A DNA stretch of 64,000 nt, taken from positions 382,081 through 446,080 of the forward strand of contig JAGWHB010000002.1 in the NCBI GenBank assembly GCA_028867035.1, read 5' to 3'. The position numbers were made by a program, and so were the translations under genes. Below are positions 1 to 8,440 of this stretch, in pieces. The notes under the pieces are model-generated. The model had not been told where the DNA came from, did no database searches, and worked only from the letters and a program-made list of their open reading frames with translations. This DNA is from Nitrososphaerota archaeon (GTDB lineage Archaea; Thermoproteota; Nitrososphaeria; Nitrososphaerales; Gagatemarchaeaceae). The stretch's first letter is position 1, and each line of letters starts with the position of its first letter.

Positions 1-1470
1 CACCTTCTGTATGTCGTGGGGGAGGCTTTCCTTGTGGCCTGCCGAGGTGATTCTCATGAACTCTGCGTTCTTCCGGAGCTCCGCGAGGGTGTGCGCCCCG
101 GAGTAGCTCATTCCTGACCTGAGCCCGCCGACCAGCTGCTTGACGACCTCGTCCGCCCTCCCCTTGTAGGGGATCAGGCCCTCGACCCCCTCGGGGACGT
201 TCTCTTCGATTATCTCCTCGATCAGGTCGTCCTCCTTCGGTCCGCTGCTCCTGACTTCTCTGACCCTCCTGTCGACGGTCGCCGCGAGGGACGCCATCCC
301 CCTGGTGAGCTTGTACCTGACCCCGTCGCGCAGTATCGTCGGACCCGGGCTCTCTTCGGTGCCGGCGAAAAGGCTCCCTATCATCACCGAAGAGGCGCCT
401 GCGGCGAGGGCTTTGGTGACGTCCCCTGGGTTCCTTATCCCGCCGTCCCCGATTATGGGCACGTCGCTGTCCGCTGCGCCCTTCGCGCTTTCGATGATCG
501 CTGTCAGCTGGGGGACGCCGGAGCCGGTCACCACACGGGTGACGCAGATGCTCCCCGACCCGACCCCCACCTTGACCGCGTCCGCTCCGGCTTTGACGAG
601 GTCGAGGGCCCCCTTGGCCGTGGCCACGTTGCCGGCGACGATCTCGACGTCACCGAGTTCCTTCCTGATCTCTTTCACCGTGTCGATGGCGTACACGGAG
701 TGCCCGTGCGCTATGTCGACGACGAGGGCGTCCGCTCCCGCTTCCAGGAGCTTCCGGGAGCGTTCCATGTGGTCCCCCTTCACCCCGACGGCGGCGGCGA
801 CCCTCAGGCGCCCCTTCGAGTCCTTGGTCGCGGAAGGGAACTGCCTCCTTTTCATTATGTCCTTTGATGTGATGAGACCAACGAGGTTTCCTGCCCTGTC
901 GATTATGGGGAGCTTCTCGATCTTGTTGGCGTGCAGAGTCTTCTTCGCCTCGTCGAGTGTGACGCCCTTCGGCGCGGTGATCAGGTCCTTCCGGGGAGTC
1001 ATGACCTCCTTCACCTTCCTTTCCAGGTCGTCCTCTAGGGTGATGTCGCGCCTTGTGAGGAGGCCCAGCACGCGTCGCGCCCTGTCGACGATGACGATCC
1101 CCCCTATGTCCCGTTCCCTGATCAGACCCCAGGCTTCGCGCACCGTCCGGTCGGGACCGAGCGTGATCGGGTCTTCGATCAGCACTCCTTCGGACCGCTT
1201 GACCTTGAGGACCTCGGCCACCTCCTCTTCGACCGACAGGAACCTGTGGATCACACCGATGCCTCCGAGGCGGGCCAGAGCTATCGCCATTGCAGACTCG
1301 GTGACTGTGTCCATGTTCGCGCTCGCTATGGGGATTCCTAGTTCGATCCTACGCGAGAAGCGGGTGCGTATGTCGGCGTCCTTCCTTGATTTTACGTCGG
1401 AGAACTTTGGGACAAGAAGTACATCGTCGAAAGTGAGGCCGACTTTGAAGTCGGAGACGGATTCCTTCAC
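1..1470 (-). CDS. guaB: Inosine-5'-monophosphate dehydrogenase, 3' end cut by window
   Basis: Catalyses NAD-dependent oxidation of IMP to XMP, the committed step of GMP synthesis. I translated the minus strand from a GTG at 1470. It opens with the family N-terminus (GLTFDDVLLVP), carries a CBS-domain pair at about residues 90-210, and has the active-site loop GSGSICVTR with its catalytic Cys. The 490 codons in the window contain no stop and end in a typical ESLPHD tail, so only a few residues should be missing. GTG is chosen because no in-frame ATG lies upstream and a TATA box sits about 26 nt before it, implying a leaderless mRNA. One oddity is Val in place of the usual Ser/Thr after the catalytic Cys. 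Confidence 0.95.
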   Translation of the reverse strand, partial: MKESVSDFKVGLTFDDVLLVPKFSDVKSRKDADIRTRFSRRIELGIPIASANMDTVTESAMAIALARLGGIGVIHRFLSVEEEVAEVLKVKRSEGVLIEDPITLGPDRTVREAWGLIRERDIGGIVIVDRARRVLGLLTRRDITLEDDLERKVKEVMTPRKDLITAPKGVTLDEAKKTLHANKIEKLPIIDRAGNLVGLITSKDIMKRRQFPSATKDSKGRLRVAAAVGVKGDHMERSRKLLEAGADALVVDIAHGHSVYAIDTVKEIRKELGDVEIVAGNVATAKGALDLVKAGADAVKVGVGSGSICVTRVVTGSGVPQLTAIIESAKGAADSDVPIIGDGGIRNPGDVTKALAAGASSVMIGSLFAGTEESPGPTILRDGVRYKLTRGMASLAATVDRRVREVRSSGPKEDDLIEEIIEENVPEGVEGLIPYKGRADEVVKQLVGGLRSGMSYSGAHTLAELRKNAEFMRITSAGHKESLPHDIQKV

Positions 1471-1493
1471 TTGACCTCGGCATTCTTTTTGGG

Positions 1494-1499
1494 TTTATA
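1494..1499 (-). promoter_or_regulatory. TATA box of guaB
   Basis: The minus strand reads TATAAA here, centred about 26 nt upstream of the GTG start at 1470. That is the archaeal TATA-to-transcription-start distance, so transcript and reading frame probably begin together (leaderless). Confidence 0.6.
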
Positions 1500-1521
1500 C
1501 GGCTTGTGGGAAGTAAGCGCG

Positions 1522-1644
1522 CTATGCCAAATCCGCTCGAATACTTTCAGCGACGCCTCTCTTGAGTTTGAAATTTTCCGGTACTCCCAAGTCCAAGGCA
1601 AAGCCTCGGAGGAGGTACGCAGCGTCATTGTGATTAGAATGCAT
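1522..1644 (-). CDS. Possible 40-residue protein of unknown function
   Basis: An ATG-initiated frame of 40 codons lies between tRNA-Ser and guaB on the same strand. Its composition is protein-like (about half charged and hydrophobic residues, with a stretch GFALDLGVPENFKLKRG), unlike the proline/arginine-rich shadow frames of this genome. I do not recognise it, and no clear ribosome binding site or TATA box decides the start. It may equally be untranslated spacer. Confidence 0.22.
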   Translation of the reverse strand: MHSNHNDAAYLLRGFALDLGVPENFKLKRGVAESIRADLA

Positions 1645-1667
1645 AAAGTGGGCATGATAGGAATGAG

Positions 1668-1811
1668 CGCCGGGACTGGGACTTCCCTCCTCTCTTCGGG
1701 AGAGGATTTTGAACCCAGAACCCGCTTGCGCGAGACAGGCTCGCCAGTTGGATGGGATTTCCAGGCTTGCGCAACGCATTCCTGCGCCCTACCAGATTAG
1801 GCGATCCCGGC
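1668..1811 (-). tRNA. tRNA-Ser(GGA) with three introns
   Basis: Class II tRNA folded by eye. The acceptor stem is GCCGGGA (1811-1805) with TCCCGGC (1675-1669). The D arm is GCCT/GGGC with A14, GG and A21. The anticodon stem is CAGGC/GCCTG, loop CTGGAAA, anticodon GGA. A long variable arm follows (CTCGC, GCAA, GCGGG), and the T stem is CTGGG/CCCAG. The pairing works only after removing three insertions: 1766-1780 (15 nt, position 30/31), 1742-1758 (17 nt, canonical 37/38) and about 26 nt within 1681-1713 in the T loop. The mature tRNA is 86 nt. Discriminator G is at 1668 and CCA is not encoded. A TATA-like TTTTAA lies about 27 nt upstream, overlapping the stop of cbf5. Exact splice points need bulge-helix-bulge modelling. 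Confidence 0.85.
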
Positions 1812-1842
1812 AAGTCCGACCCGTAAGGAGGGCGCTTAAAAC

Positions 1843-2856
1843 CTAATTCGTGGATGTGGTCTTCGGCGCTTCGGTCCTCTTCTTGGACTGAGTTTTCCAG
1901 AGCCGCGGATAGGTGCCGGCTTTCATGACAACCCTCTCGGTTGTCGATGCAAGGCCCCTTCGAAGAGGCCCTATCTGCTCTGTCGCGAGAAGCGCCTTGC
2001 CTATGGCGACCAGCTCGTACTTGGCGCTCATCAAAGCGATTGTGTCGTCCTTCTTGATCCCTTCTGAAATCGAGAGTATCCCTGGGATGCCGAGCCGGGC
2101 CCCGTGGCAGATGGCGTCCACGGCCGAATCTCGTATCACTATCCTTCCTATGTCCCCCAGGGAGTCCTCGATGGGGAGGACAGACTTTCGGATGGGAGCT
2201 TCCTCCCCCTCCTTGAGGCGGAAGACCGCGTCGTTCAGCTGGTGAAGGGTGACAAGGCCCTGCCCCTCGTCAAGGGGGCCAACCTTCGTCCTCCGCAGCT
2301 CGACCATGGTCGCCCCCACCCCGAGGAGCTCGCCGATGTCGTAGACCAGCTTGCGGATGTAGGTCCCCGACTGGCAGAGGACCCTGAACAAGTGGAGGTT
2401 GCCGGCGGACTCGGTTATCTCGAACTCGTGGATGGTCCTGCTCCTCGTCTGCCTGCTCACCGAGGAGCGCTGGGGGGGCCTCTGGAATATCTCCCCCGTG
2501 AACTCTTCGACGACCCGGTTGAAATCCTTCTTCGGGACGGAAGAATGGACCCTCATCACCCCGCGGTATTCCTTCGGGAACAGGAGCAGGAGGCTGAGCG
2601 CCCTCGTCGATTGGCCGAGGCCGATGGGGAGGAGGCCCGAGACGGGTGGGTCCAGGGTGCCGCTGTGGCCCGCCTTCTCGACCCCCAGGAGCTTACGGGT
2701 CCACGCCACCACCTCGTGGCTGGTGGGGCCGCGCGGCTTGTCCAGGGGGATCAGGCCATATTCCAGCAGCATGGGTATGGGACGGGCCGAAGGCGCGTGT
2801 CCGTGGCTCGCATCGCTCGGCTCCTCGTCCAAGACAAGCATCTTGCGGGGCTGCAA
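1843..2856 (-). CDS. cbf5: RNA-guided pseudouridine synthase Cbf5 (TruB family)
   Basis: Catalytic subunit of archaeal H/ACA ribonucleoprotein particles, which converts uridine to pseudouridine in rRNA and tRNA. The motif GHSGTLDP at residues 63-70 contains the catalytic Asp (69). A PUA domain occupies roughly residues 245-325. At 337 aa it has the usual archaeal length, with a short basic C-terminal tail. It is the last protein gene of the long ribosomal operon and starts 1 nt after the cmk stop. The N-terminal ~25 residues are poorly conserved, and initiation further in (near MLLEYG) is possible. Confidence 0.95.
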   Translation of the reverse strand: MQPRKMLVLDEEPSDASHGHAPSARPIPMLLEYGLIPLDKPRGPTSHEVVAWTRKLLGVEKAGHSGTLDPPVSGLLPIGLGQSTRALSLLLLFPKEYRGVMRVHSSVPKKDFNRVVEEFTGEIFQRPPQRSSVSRQTRSRTIHEFEITESAGNLHLFRVLCQSGTYIRKLVYDIGELLGVGATMVELRRTKVGPLDEGQGLVTLHQLNDAVFRLKEGEEAPIRKSVLPIEDSLGDIGRIVIRDSAVDAICHGARLGIPGILSISEGIKKDDTIALMSAKYELVAIGKALLATEQIGPLRRGLASTTERVVMKAGTYPRLWKTQSKKRTEAPKTTSTN

Positions 2857-2857
2857 G

Positions 2858-3418
2858 TCAGTCCCTTCTGTTCTTCACGTAGTGGATGACGATTTCCGCC
2901 ACCTTCCCCTCTTCGATGGTGTCGGTCTCGACCACGAGGTCGAAGGGGGCCAGGTCCTTGCCGAACTCTATGCCGTAGATTTTCTTGTACAGTTTGTAGT
3001 TCTCGATGTCCCTCACCGAAAGGATGCTCTTGCACTTTAAGACTGGGACGCCATCCCTTTTCGACATCCTGGTCGCCCTGCTCTTCACGCTTCCGGAGAG
3101 CCAGACCTTGAGCCCGTCTTCTGTGAGCCAGGGGACCGGGTAGCTGGTGATCACCACGTTTCCCTTCTTCGCCTTTTGGAGCAGCCTGGCATCGACCTCC
3201 TTGTCGAAGTTCGAGGAGCGCTTTCTTTCCTGGAGGAACTTCATCCCCTCCCCCTTGTCCCACCAGTCTTCGCCTCCGGGGGTGTACCCTTCTTCCACGG
3301 CCATCTCTTTGAGGACGTCTCCGCCGCCGACCATGAGGGCCCCCAAGGACTCGGCGACCTTGCGGGAGACCGTAGTCTTCCCCACGGCAGGCATACCCGA
3401 GATGATGATGGCCTTCAT
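2858..3418 (-). CDS. cmk: Cytidylate kinase, archaeal type
   Basis: Phosphorylates CMP/dCMP to the diphosphate using ATP. The P-loop GMPAVGKTT lies at residues 8-16 of the chosen start (ATG 3418), and the LID/NMP regions follow in a 186-residue protein. The open frame extends 26 codons upstream into the preceding gene, but that extension is unlike the family, and the ATG directly before KAIIISG fits. It lies between the EMC3-like gene and cbf5, a common archaeal arrangement (secY-adk-EMC3/DUF106-cmk-cbf5). The eL34 and eL14 genes that many archaea carry in this stretch are absent. Confidence 0.93.
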   Translation of the reverse strand: MKAIIISGMPAVGKTTVSRKVAESLGALMVGGGDVLKEMAVEEGYTPGGEDWWDKGEGMKFLQERKRSSNFDKEVDARLLQKAKKGNVVITSYPVPWLTEDGLKVWLSGSVKSRATRMSKRDGVPVLKCKSILSVRDIENYKLYKKIYGIEFGKDLAPFDLVVETDTIEEGKVAEIVIHYVKNRRD

Positions 3419-3429
3419 TCTGGCACTCT

Positions 3430-4335
3430 CTAAGGAGTCGTGTGCAGGAGCTTGCCTATCATGGTGGAGAATGTGAACGAGCTGAGGAAGTACCACCAGA
3501 ACAAGCTGACCTGGAGGTACGAGTATTGCGTCGGCGACGCGAAGTAGGGGATGGGGATGGGGGTGTATGCCACGATGACCCCGTATCCGCCAAGGAAAGT
3601 GGCCATCAGGTAGTAAACGCCCAGGAGCGGTATGAAGGTGATGGCGGTGACTTTGAGCCTCGCCCTCTGGACCTTGAACTGCTCCTGTTGCACCGCGAGG
3701 TTCCGCTTGTTCAGCTTGTCCAGCTTGACCTTGTCCTTGGCAAGGGTAGCCTCGCGCTTCTCCTTGTTGAATGCGTTGACTTCGGCTCTCATCCTGCGCT
3801 CGGCGTTCAGGTCTACCATCCTCCGAGTGACAAGCTGTGTGACCAGACCGAGGGATATGGAAGTGAGGGTCACCAAGATCGTGGAGACGGGAGGAACGTA
3901 CTGGGGTATGGCGAAGCTCGACTGGGCCGTGGTGTTACCTGCGGTCACTTTGATGACATAGGGACCTGAATTTCCCTTCGGGACCCAGAATTCGCAGGCT
4001 GCGAATGCGCCTGTCCCGCCGGTCCTGCAGGAGTTCGTTGAGCTAGTACCATTGGTCAGTACCAGGGAGGAACCCGCAAAGGTGGCGTTGATGTTCTGGT
4101 TCGGGGCAAGATTTTGCCCGGAGATGGACACCATGGCGCCCGGGATGTCGGAGCCCGCGCTCAGCGAGATCTTAGGGCCGTTGGGGTTCGTCGTCCCGGT
4201 CGACTTTGGGGTGAACACAGGGAGGACGAGGTAGTAGCCCACGAGGATCGCTATCAGACCGATGAGAGCATAGGTGACGAGCCGTGAGCTCCCGGAGGAG
4301 CGACCCTGTGTCCGTCCCTTGCCCGAGGCCTTCAT
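3430..4335 (-). CDS. EMC3/TMCO1-family (DUF106) membrane insertase homologue with an extra exterior domain
   Basis: Member of the Oxa1-superfamily archaeal branch (DUF106), thought to help insert membrane proteins at the translocon. Reading order: TM1 at about 19-41; a Ser/Thr/Asn-rich beta-type domain at about 45-145 with one Cys pair; TM2 at about 148-170; a basic coiled coil at about 172-230 (many K/R/E, a ribosome-facing feature of this family); TM3 at about 231-255; and TM4 at about 270-295. Typical archaeal members are, from memory, about 170-190 aa, so the 301-residue length comes from the inserted exterior domain. It starts with ATG overlapping the adk stop by 4 nt and lies directly downstream of secY-adk. 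Confidence 0.85.
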   Translation of the reverse strand: MKASGKGRTQGRSSGSSRLVTYALIGLIAILVGYYLVLPVFTPKSTGTTNPNGPKISLSAGSDIPGAMVSISGQNLAPNQNINATFAGSSLVLTNGTSSTNSCRTGGTGAFAACEFWVPKGNSGPYVIKVTAGNTTAQSSFAIPQYVPPVSTILVTLTSISLGLVTQLVTRRMVDLNAERRMRAEVNAFNKEKREATLAKDKVKLDKLNKRNLAVQQEQFKVQRARLKVTAITFIPLLGVYYLMATFLGGYGVIVAYTPIPIPYFASPTQYSYLQVSLFWWYFLSSFTFSTMIGKLLHTTP

Positions 4336-4904
4336 GGGCTCGCCTTCTCCAGCATCTTAGCGAGGCCCAGGGCGACCTGCTCCTGCTTCCCCTGGGCGTT
4401 TCTTACTATCGAAATCGGGGCTCCGGTGAGCGTGGAGCTTACGGTGAGGAAGCTCCTGGCGAGGGCGAGTTCCTCCGTCAGGCTGTCTTTGGTGACAGCG
4501 TCGCGGTACCTGGTGGTGTCCGATGACCTCCTCTTTGCTATCTCCTCGGGGGTCGCCTCAACGAGGACCAGGTGTGTCGGCTTCATCGCCCTCACGACAT
4601 CGAAGGGGAGACCCGGCCAGAACCCTTCCGGGGTGCGTATGAACAGATGGGTGTCGACCACGACAAGCCTCTCTCGCATGTTGGCGATCTTGGTGGCGGC
4701 GAACTTCTGGAGCCGCTTCTGCTTCTCCACGGGCAGCTTCCTCATCTCGTCCCTGTTCTTTACAAGCTTCTGCGAAAGGCCCGCCTCGAACATTATGGTG
4801 CCGAAGTTCGCCAGCTTGGCTCCTTTGAATCCTGCGACGAGCATGTCCACCACGGTGGTCTTCCCTACCCCTGGGATTCCCACCACTACCACCCGCAGAC
4901 CCAA
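4332..4904 (-). CDS. adkA: Adenylate kinase, archaeal AdkA type
   Basis: Interconverts ATP + AMP and 2 ADP. The P-loop GIPGVGKTT is at residues 9-17. At 190 aa it matches the archaeal AdkA family rather than the 215-aa bacterial enzyme. It begins 3 nt after the secY stop and overlaps the EMC3-like gene by ATGA, so translation is probably coupled. Confidence 0.95.
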   Translation of the reverse strand: MGLRVVVVGIPGVGKTTVVDMLVAGFKGAKLANFGTIMFEAGLSQKLVKNRDEMRKLPVEKQKRLQKFAATKIANMRERLVVVDTHLFIRTPEGFWPGLPFDVVRAMKPTHLVLVEATPEEIAKRRSSDTTRYRDAVTKDSLTEELALARSFLTVSSTLTGAPISIVRNAQGKQEQVALGLAKMLEKASP

Positions 4905-4907
4905 GTG

Positions 4908-6338
4908 CTAGCTAGCTCCTATCAGCCCTGCCAGAGCCGGGGATACTTCCTCGACCTGTTCCTTCAGCAGCATCTGGTAATACTGGAGGATGATATCGAC
5001 CATCAGCAGTATACCTATGCCAGTGCCAAAGACGCCGAACAGGTCCGAGACGCCGGCGATCAGCCCTATCAGTATGCCGCCGATGATCGTGAGTGTCGGG
5101 ATGTACCTGTTGAGCATCTGCTCTATCGAAAGGCCCGAGCGGCGGAAGCCGGGAACCTGGACGTCGGCGTCCATCAGGTTCTTCGCGACAGCCCTTGGAT
5201 TCAGACCCCCGATTTCGACCCAGAGCCTGGCGAATATGACTGCCATGCCCACCAGGTAGGTCAGGTATATCGCGGAGTGGATCGGGTCGGCTACGGTCTG
5301 GCTCACGCTCTGCGGTGCGGTGAGGTAATAGACGAGGCCCCCAATCGGGTAGGAGCTCGTGGTGGAGTTTGACGGAAATACGGCGAGGTAGTGGAACCAC
5401 CATGGGGGGTTGCTCCCATTGTAGTTGTTCAGGAGCCTCGCGAAGAAAGTCACGTTCGCCCCCAGCGCAGAGACAAGGATGACAGGGATGTTGGAGACGT
5501 AGAGGAGCTTGATGGGGTAGACTCCCTGGAAGCCCCTGTACTTGATGGAGGTGATCGGGAGCTCGACCCTGATCCCCTCGATGTAGATGAGGACGAGGAT
5601 CATCACTATCGTGAGAGAGAAGGTGAGGAGGCTCGGATACTTGAATTCCCTGATGACTATCGAGCCCACGTCATTCGTGAAGAAGGCGCTGATGGTCGCA
5701 GGGATGAACCCGAACAGGGCCTGCTGGGTGGACGAAAGGGCGAAGGGGATCGGGGAGAAGGTATACCACATGACCGTCTGGCAGACGCCGGCCAGGATGA
5801 ACAGGCTGACCCCGCTGCCTATGCCCCACCCCTTCTGAATCAGCTCGTCGAGCAGCAGGACGAGCATGCTTGCTACGAAGAGCTGGACGAATATGACGAG
5901 CTCCTGGTTCGGAGCCAGGGCTCCGAGCGCCCCTCCGAAGATGTACGCGAAGGACTCCCCCACGATGACTATCAGGGTGAGGAGCTTGGTGGCTGAACCG
6001 AAGATCGCTCGGTCCGCCGTGTCGCTCATGTTGAGTTTGATGATGTCGCTGCCCACCAGAAGCTGGAGGATCAGCCCCGACGTCACTATGGGTCCGATGC
6101 CGAGCTCCATCAGGGTACCCTGGGCCGAGGCGAAGACCACCCGCAGGAACGCCAGCTGGTCCTGCTGATGGTTGGGACCGCCGAACCCGTAGAGGGGGGT
6201 GGTCGCCATGACAAGGTATGCGATTAGCGCGATTCCAGTCCACACGAACCGCTCGTTGAGAGATGGTTTCTTCTCCGGCTTCGGGATTTCGGGTAGGACG
6301 GTGCCGACGCTTTTGATGAAGTCTCGCATCGAAGCCAA
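4908..6338 (-). CDS. secY: Protein translocase subunit SecY
   Basis: Pore-forming subunit of the Sec translocon (SecYE-beta) in the cytoplasmic membrane. The 476-residue protein has ten hydrophobic segments, the plug region after TM1 (LYGFGGPNHQQ) and the conserved cytosolic loop before TM9 with basic residues (GLNPRAVAKNL). It follows uL15 by 10 nt, the universal spc-operon position. Confidence 0.97.
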   Translation of the reverse strand: MASMRDFIKSVGTVLPEIPKPEKKPSLNERFVWTGIALIAYLVMATTPLYGFGGPNHQQDQLAFLRVVFASAQGTLMELGIGPIVTSGLILQLLVGSDIIKLNMSDTADRAIFGSATKLLTLIVIVGESFAYIFGGALGALAPNQELVIFVQLFVASMLVLLLDELIQKGWGIGSGVSLFILAGVCQTVMWYTFSPIPFALSSTQQALFGFIPATISAFFTNDVGSIVIREFKYPSLLTFSLTIVMILVLIYIEGIRVELPITSIKYRGFQGVYPIKLLYVSNIPVILVSALGANVTFFARLLNNYNGSNPPWWFHYLAVFPSNSTTSSYPIGGLVYYLTAPQSVSQTVADPIHSAIYLTYLVGMAVIFARLWVEIGGLNPRAVAKNLMDADVQVPGFRRSGLSIEQMLNRYIPTLTIIGGILIGLIAGVSDLFGVFGTGIGILLMVDIILQYYQMLLKEQVEEVSPALAGLIGAS

Positions 6339-6348
6339 TGGCTGAGGC

Positions 6349-6753
6349 TTACTCCTGGACCAGTATCTTTCCGCCTGCGGCCTCTATTTTAGCCTGAGCT
6401 TTCTTCGTGAAGGACGACACCTTCACCTCGTAGGCTCCGCCCACCGCGCCCGAGCCGAGGAGCTTGGCGACCCCCATGGACGTCAGGTCCAGGGACTTCG
6501 ACCCAATTGCCAGTCCGTCGAGCTGGCCCACGTTGACCCATTTCGACGGGTGCGTATAGTAGCTCGGCGGCCTGAATGGGTCGCGGCCGAAGTGGTCGGG
6601 GTCGTTGATGACCAGCCAGCTCCATTTGTGCTTGTGAAGCCCGGCGTTCCCGTGGCCCCCCTGCTTGCCCGAGTGCCTGTGCTGACCGATCTGACCGTAG
6701 CCGTGGGTCCTCATCCCTCTGTAGCGTCTTCCCTTGCGCGCCCTTGTCGGCAT
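6349..6753 (-). CDS. rpl15: Large-subunit ribosomal protein uL15
   Basis: Structural protein of the 50S subunit, 134 aa. The N-terminus RARKGRRYRGMRTHG followed by a Gly/His-rich segment (GKQGGHGNAG) is the archaeal/eukaryotic uL15 signature. The stop lies 10 nt upstream of secY and the start directly abuts the uL30 stop. Confidence 0.96.
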   Translation of the reverse strand: MPTRARKGRRYRGMRTHGYGQIGQHRHSGKQGGHGNAGLHKHKWSWLVINDPDHFGRDPFRPPSYYTHPSKWVNVGQLDGLAIGSKSLDLTSMGVAKLLGSGAVGGAYEVKVSSFTKKAQAKIEAAGGKILVQE

Positions 6754-6754
6754 G

Positions 6755-7219
6755 TCAGATCATCCTCCTGACTACCTCTTCTAGGTTGGGGTTGCTGCCG
6801 AGGAGCCCCTTTTCGGTGAACTGCCTGCGGAGGGTCCTCCTGAAACCTCCCTTGGGGGGTGCGAGCCTGAAGTAGGGCAGCACGCCGGCGAGGGCGGAGA
6901 GCCTCACCTGGTCCTTGAGCATCTTGGACGCCAGGTCCTTGTGGTCCTTGTACCCGAGCTGCTTCAACGAAGCCTGGTCCAGGGGCCTCGCGGTGCTGAC
7001 CCTCCCCCTTTTCGCCAGGAGGTCAGTCAGCAGTCCTTCTTCGACCGGGGCCCATGCGACATAGTCCTTGCACAGCCTGAGGATGCCCACGGTTGGAAGG
7101 TCGTCGGTGACGACGGAGGCCGAGAACTTCTTTGCCACCCAGAGCTCGTTGAGAGCCTTCCTCACGCCCGAGGAGCTGTTGATCTGCCCGTGGAGGTTGA
7201 CGACAAGGATGAGTCCCAT
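6755..7219 (-). CDS. rpl30: Large-subunit ribosomal protein uL30
   Basis: 50S protein, 154 aa: the long archaeal form (bacterial L30 is about 60 aa). The ferredoxin-like core is in the first half (VVNLHGQINSS...VGILRLCKDYVAW). It sits between uS5 and uL15 as in other archaea. Confidence 0.95.
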   Translation of the reverse strand: MGLILVVNLHGQINSSSGVRKALNELWVAKKFSASVVTDDLPTVGILRLCKDYVAWAPVEEGLLTDLLAKRGRVSTARPLDQASLKQLGYKDHKDLASKMLKDQVRLSALAGVLPYFRLAPPKGGFRRTLRRQFTEKGLLGSNPNLEEVVRRMI

Positions 7220-7229
7220 CGCATTTCAC

Positions 7230-7859
7230 CTATACGTTGAGCCCGTGCGACTGCCTGAAAGCGTCGTAGACGGCGTTGGCCAGAGAGGACATGGTGTTGG
7301 TGGACCCGAAGGTCTTCACCCAGGCGTCTTTCACCCCTGCGAGCTGGAGGAGGCTCTTCAGGGCGGGGCCGGCGACAAGGCCCAGGGCTCTCGGCGCGGG
7401 CATTATCTCCACCGTAACACTCCCCGACTTGCCTCTGATCTTGTATGGAACTGAGTGCGGCCGCCCGTCCCGGCACTCCCATGAGCCGCAGCCCAGCTTG
7501 ACCGGGATGATGTTGAGGAGGGCAGCGGTTGTGGCCTTCTCGATCGCCTCCCTGGTCTGCATGGCCTTGCCCTTGCCGACGCCGAACCAGCCCGCGCCGT
7601 TCCCCACGGCGACGATGGCCAGGAAACGCGTCAGCTCCCCTGCGTCGGTCTGCTTCTGGACGACGCTCACTCCGACCACCTCGTTCCTGAGGTCGGGGAG
7701 GAGCTTCTTGACTATCTCCGCCTCGCGTACCCTCTGGCCGTTCCTGAATATCTCGTCGAGAGAAGTGATCTTGCCTTCGTTGACCAAGGTGCCGAGCTTG
7801 GTCCTCGGGACCCAGACCTGCTCCTCCTCCTGCCTGTCCCGTCGGGCGTAGGCCATCAT
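7230..7859 (-). CDS. rps5: Small-subunit ribosomal protein uS5
   Basis: 30S protein involved in decoding accuracy, 209 aa. It carries the double-stranded-RNA-binding S5 N domain (GNGAGWFGVGKGKA) and the C-terminal S5 domain with GLVAGPALKSLLQLAGVKD. It overlaps the uL18 stop by ATGA (7856-7859). Confidence 0.97.
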   Translation of the reverse strand: MMAYARRDRQEEEQVWVPRTKLGTLVNEGKITSLDEIFRNGQRVREAEIVKKLLPDLRNEVVGVSVVQKQTDAGELTRFLAIVAVGNGAGWFGVGKGKAMQTREAIEKATTAALLNIIPVKLGCGSWECRDGRPHSVPYKIRGKSGSVTVEIMPAPRALGLVAGPALKSLLQLAGVKDAWVKTFGSTNTMSSLANAVYDAFRQSHGLNV

Positions 7860-8440
7860 CTACGGCCCTCCGAGATGGCCGTCTTTGCCCTTTCGAACTC
7901 GGCAGGGTAGTCTTCTGGCTTGAACCCTGACTTTAGCATCGAGGAGAAAGTCCTCTCATAGGCCCCCCTGTCTTCTGCCGCGAGCTTGGATGCGAAATCG
8001 GCGATCGACTTTCCCGTCATCCTTTCGGCGCTGGGATACGCTTCCTCGCCGACCGGCACGGCGACCCCGGCGTCTACGACTCCCTTCAGGAGCGCGGTGA
8101 CCCTCGAGCCCTTGATGAACGGGACGACGCCGCTGTACGCGACTGCCTCCTTGACCCCCGCTGCGAGCGCTTTCTTGCCCGCCAAAAGGCCGAGGAGGTA
8201 GCACGCCGGTGTGGACTTTGAGGACCCGTGCCAGCCCACCTTCGCCAGTTCCTTCGAATGGGTGGACGAAAGGACGACGTCCCCTTTCAGGGCGGGTTTG
8301 ACGAACTGGGCGGTGACGTTCTTGTTGGAGACCCTGACGACGAGGAGGGGCCTCTGCGAGGTTATCGCCTTCCTTCTTGCCCGGTAGTCGGTCACCCCTT
8401 CGCGCCGCCTGCGGAGCAGAGGCACGTGGACGGTCTTCAC
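7856..8440 (-). CDS. rpl18: Large-subunit ribosomal protein uL18
   Basis: Binds 5S rRNA in the central protuberance, 194 aa, the archaeal length. Recognisable segments are LLRRRREGVTDYRARRK near the N-terminus and CYLLGLLAGKKAL in the middle. It overlaps eL19 upstream and uS5 downstream by 4 nt each, so the three are probably translationally coupled. Confidence 0.96.
   Translation of the reverse strand: MKTVHVPLLRRRREGVTDYRARRKAITSQRPLLVVRVSNKNVTAQFVKPALKGDVVLSSTHSKELAKVGWHGSSKSTPACYLLGLLAGKKALAAGVKEAVAYSGVVPFIKGSRVTALLKGVVDAGVAVPVGEEAYPSAERMTGKSIADFASKLAAEDRGAYERTFSSMLKSGFKPEDYPAEFERAKTAISEGRR

Noticed and set aside
305..1474. 389-codon plus-strand open frame across guaB
   Set aside because: It is an antisense shadow of the IMP dehydrogenase frame; its translation is Ser/Arg/Pro-rich with no family features, as are most long antisense frames in this GC-rich window.
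1742..1780. Reading the tRNA-Ser locus as tRNA-Arg(GCG) or tRNA-Ala(GGC)
   Set aside because: Those anticodons appear in the unspliced sequence, but neither gives a five-pair anticodon stem, and the long variable arm requires a class II tRNA; Ser(GGA) alone satisfies both.
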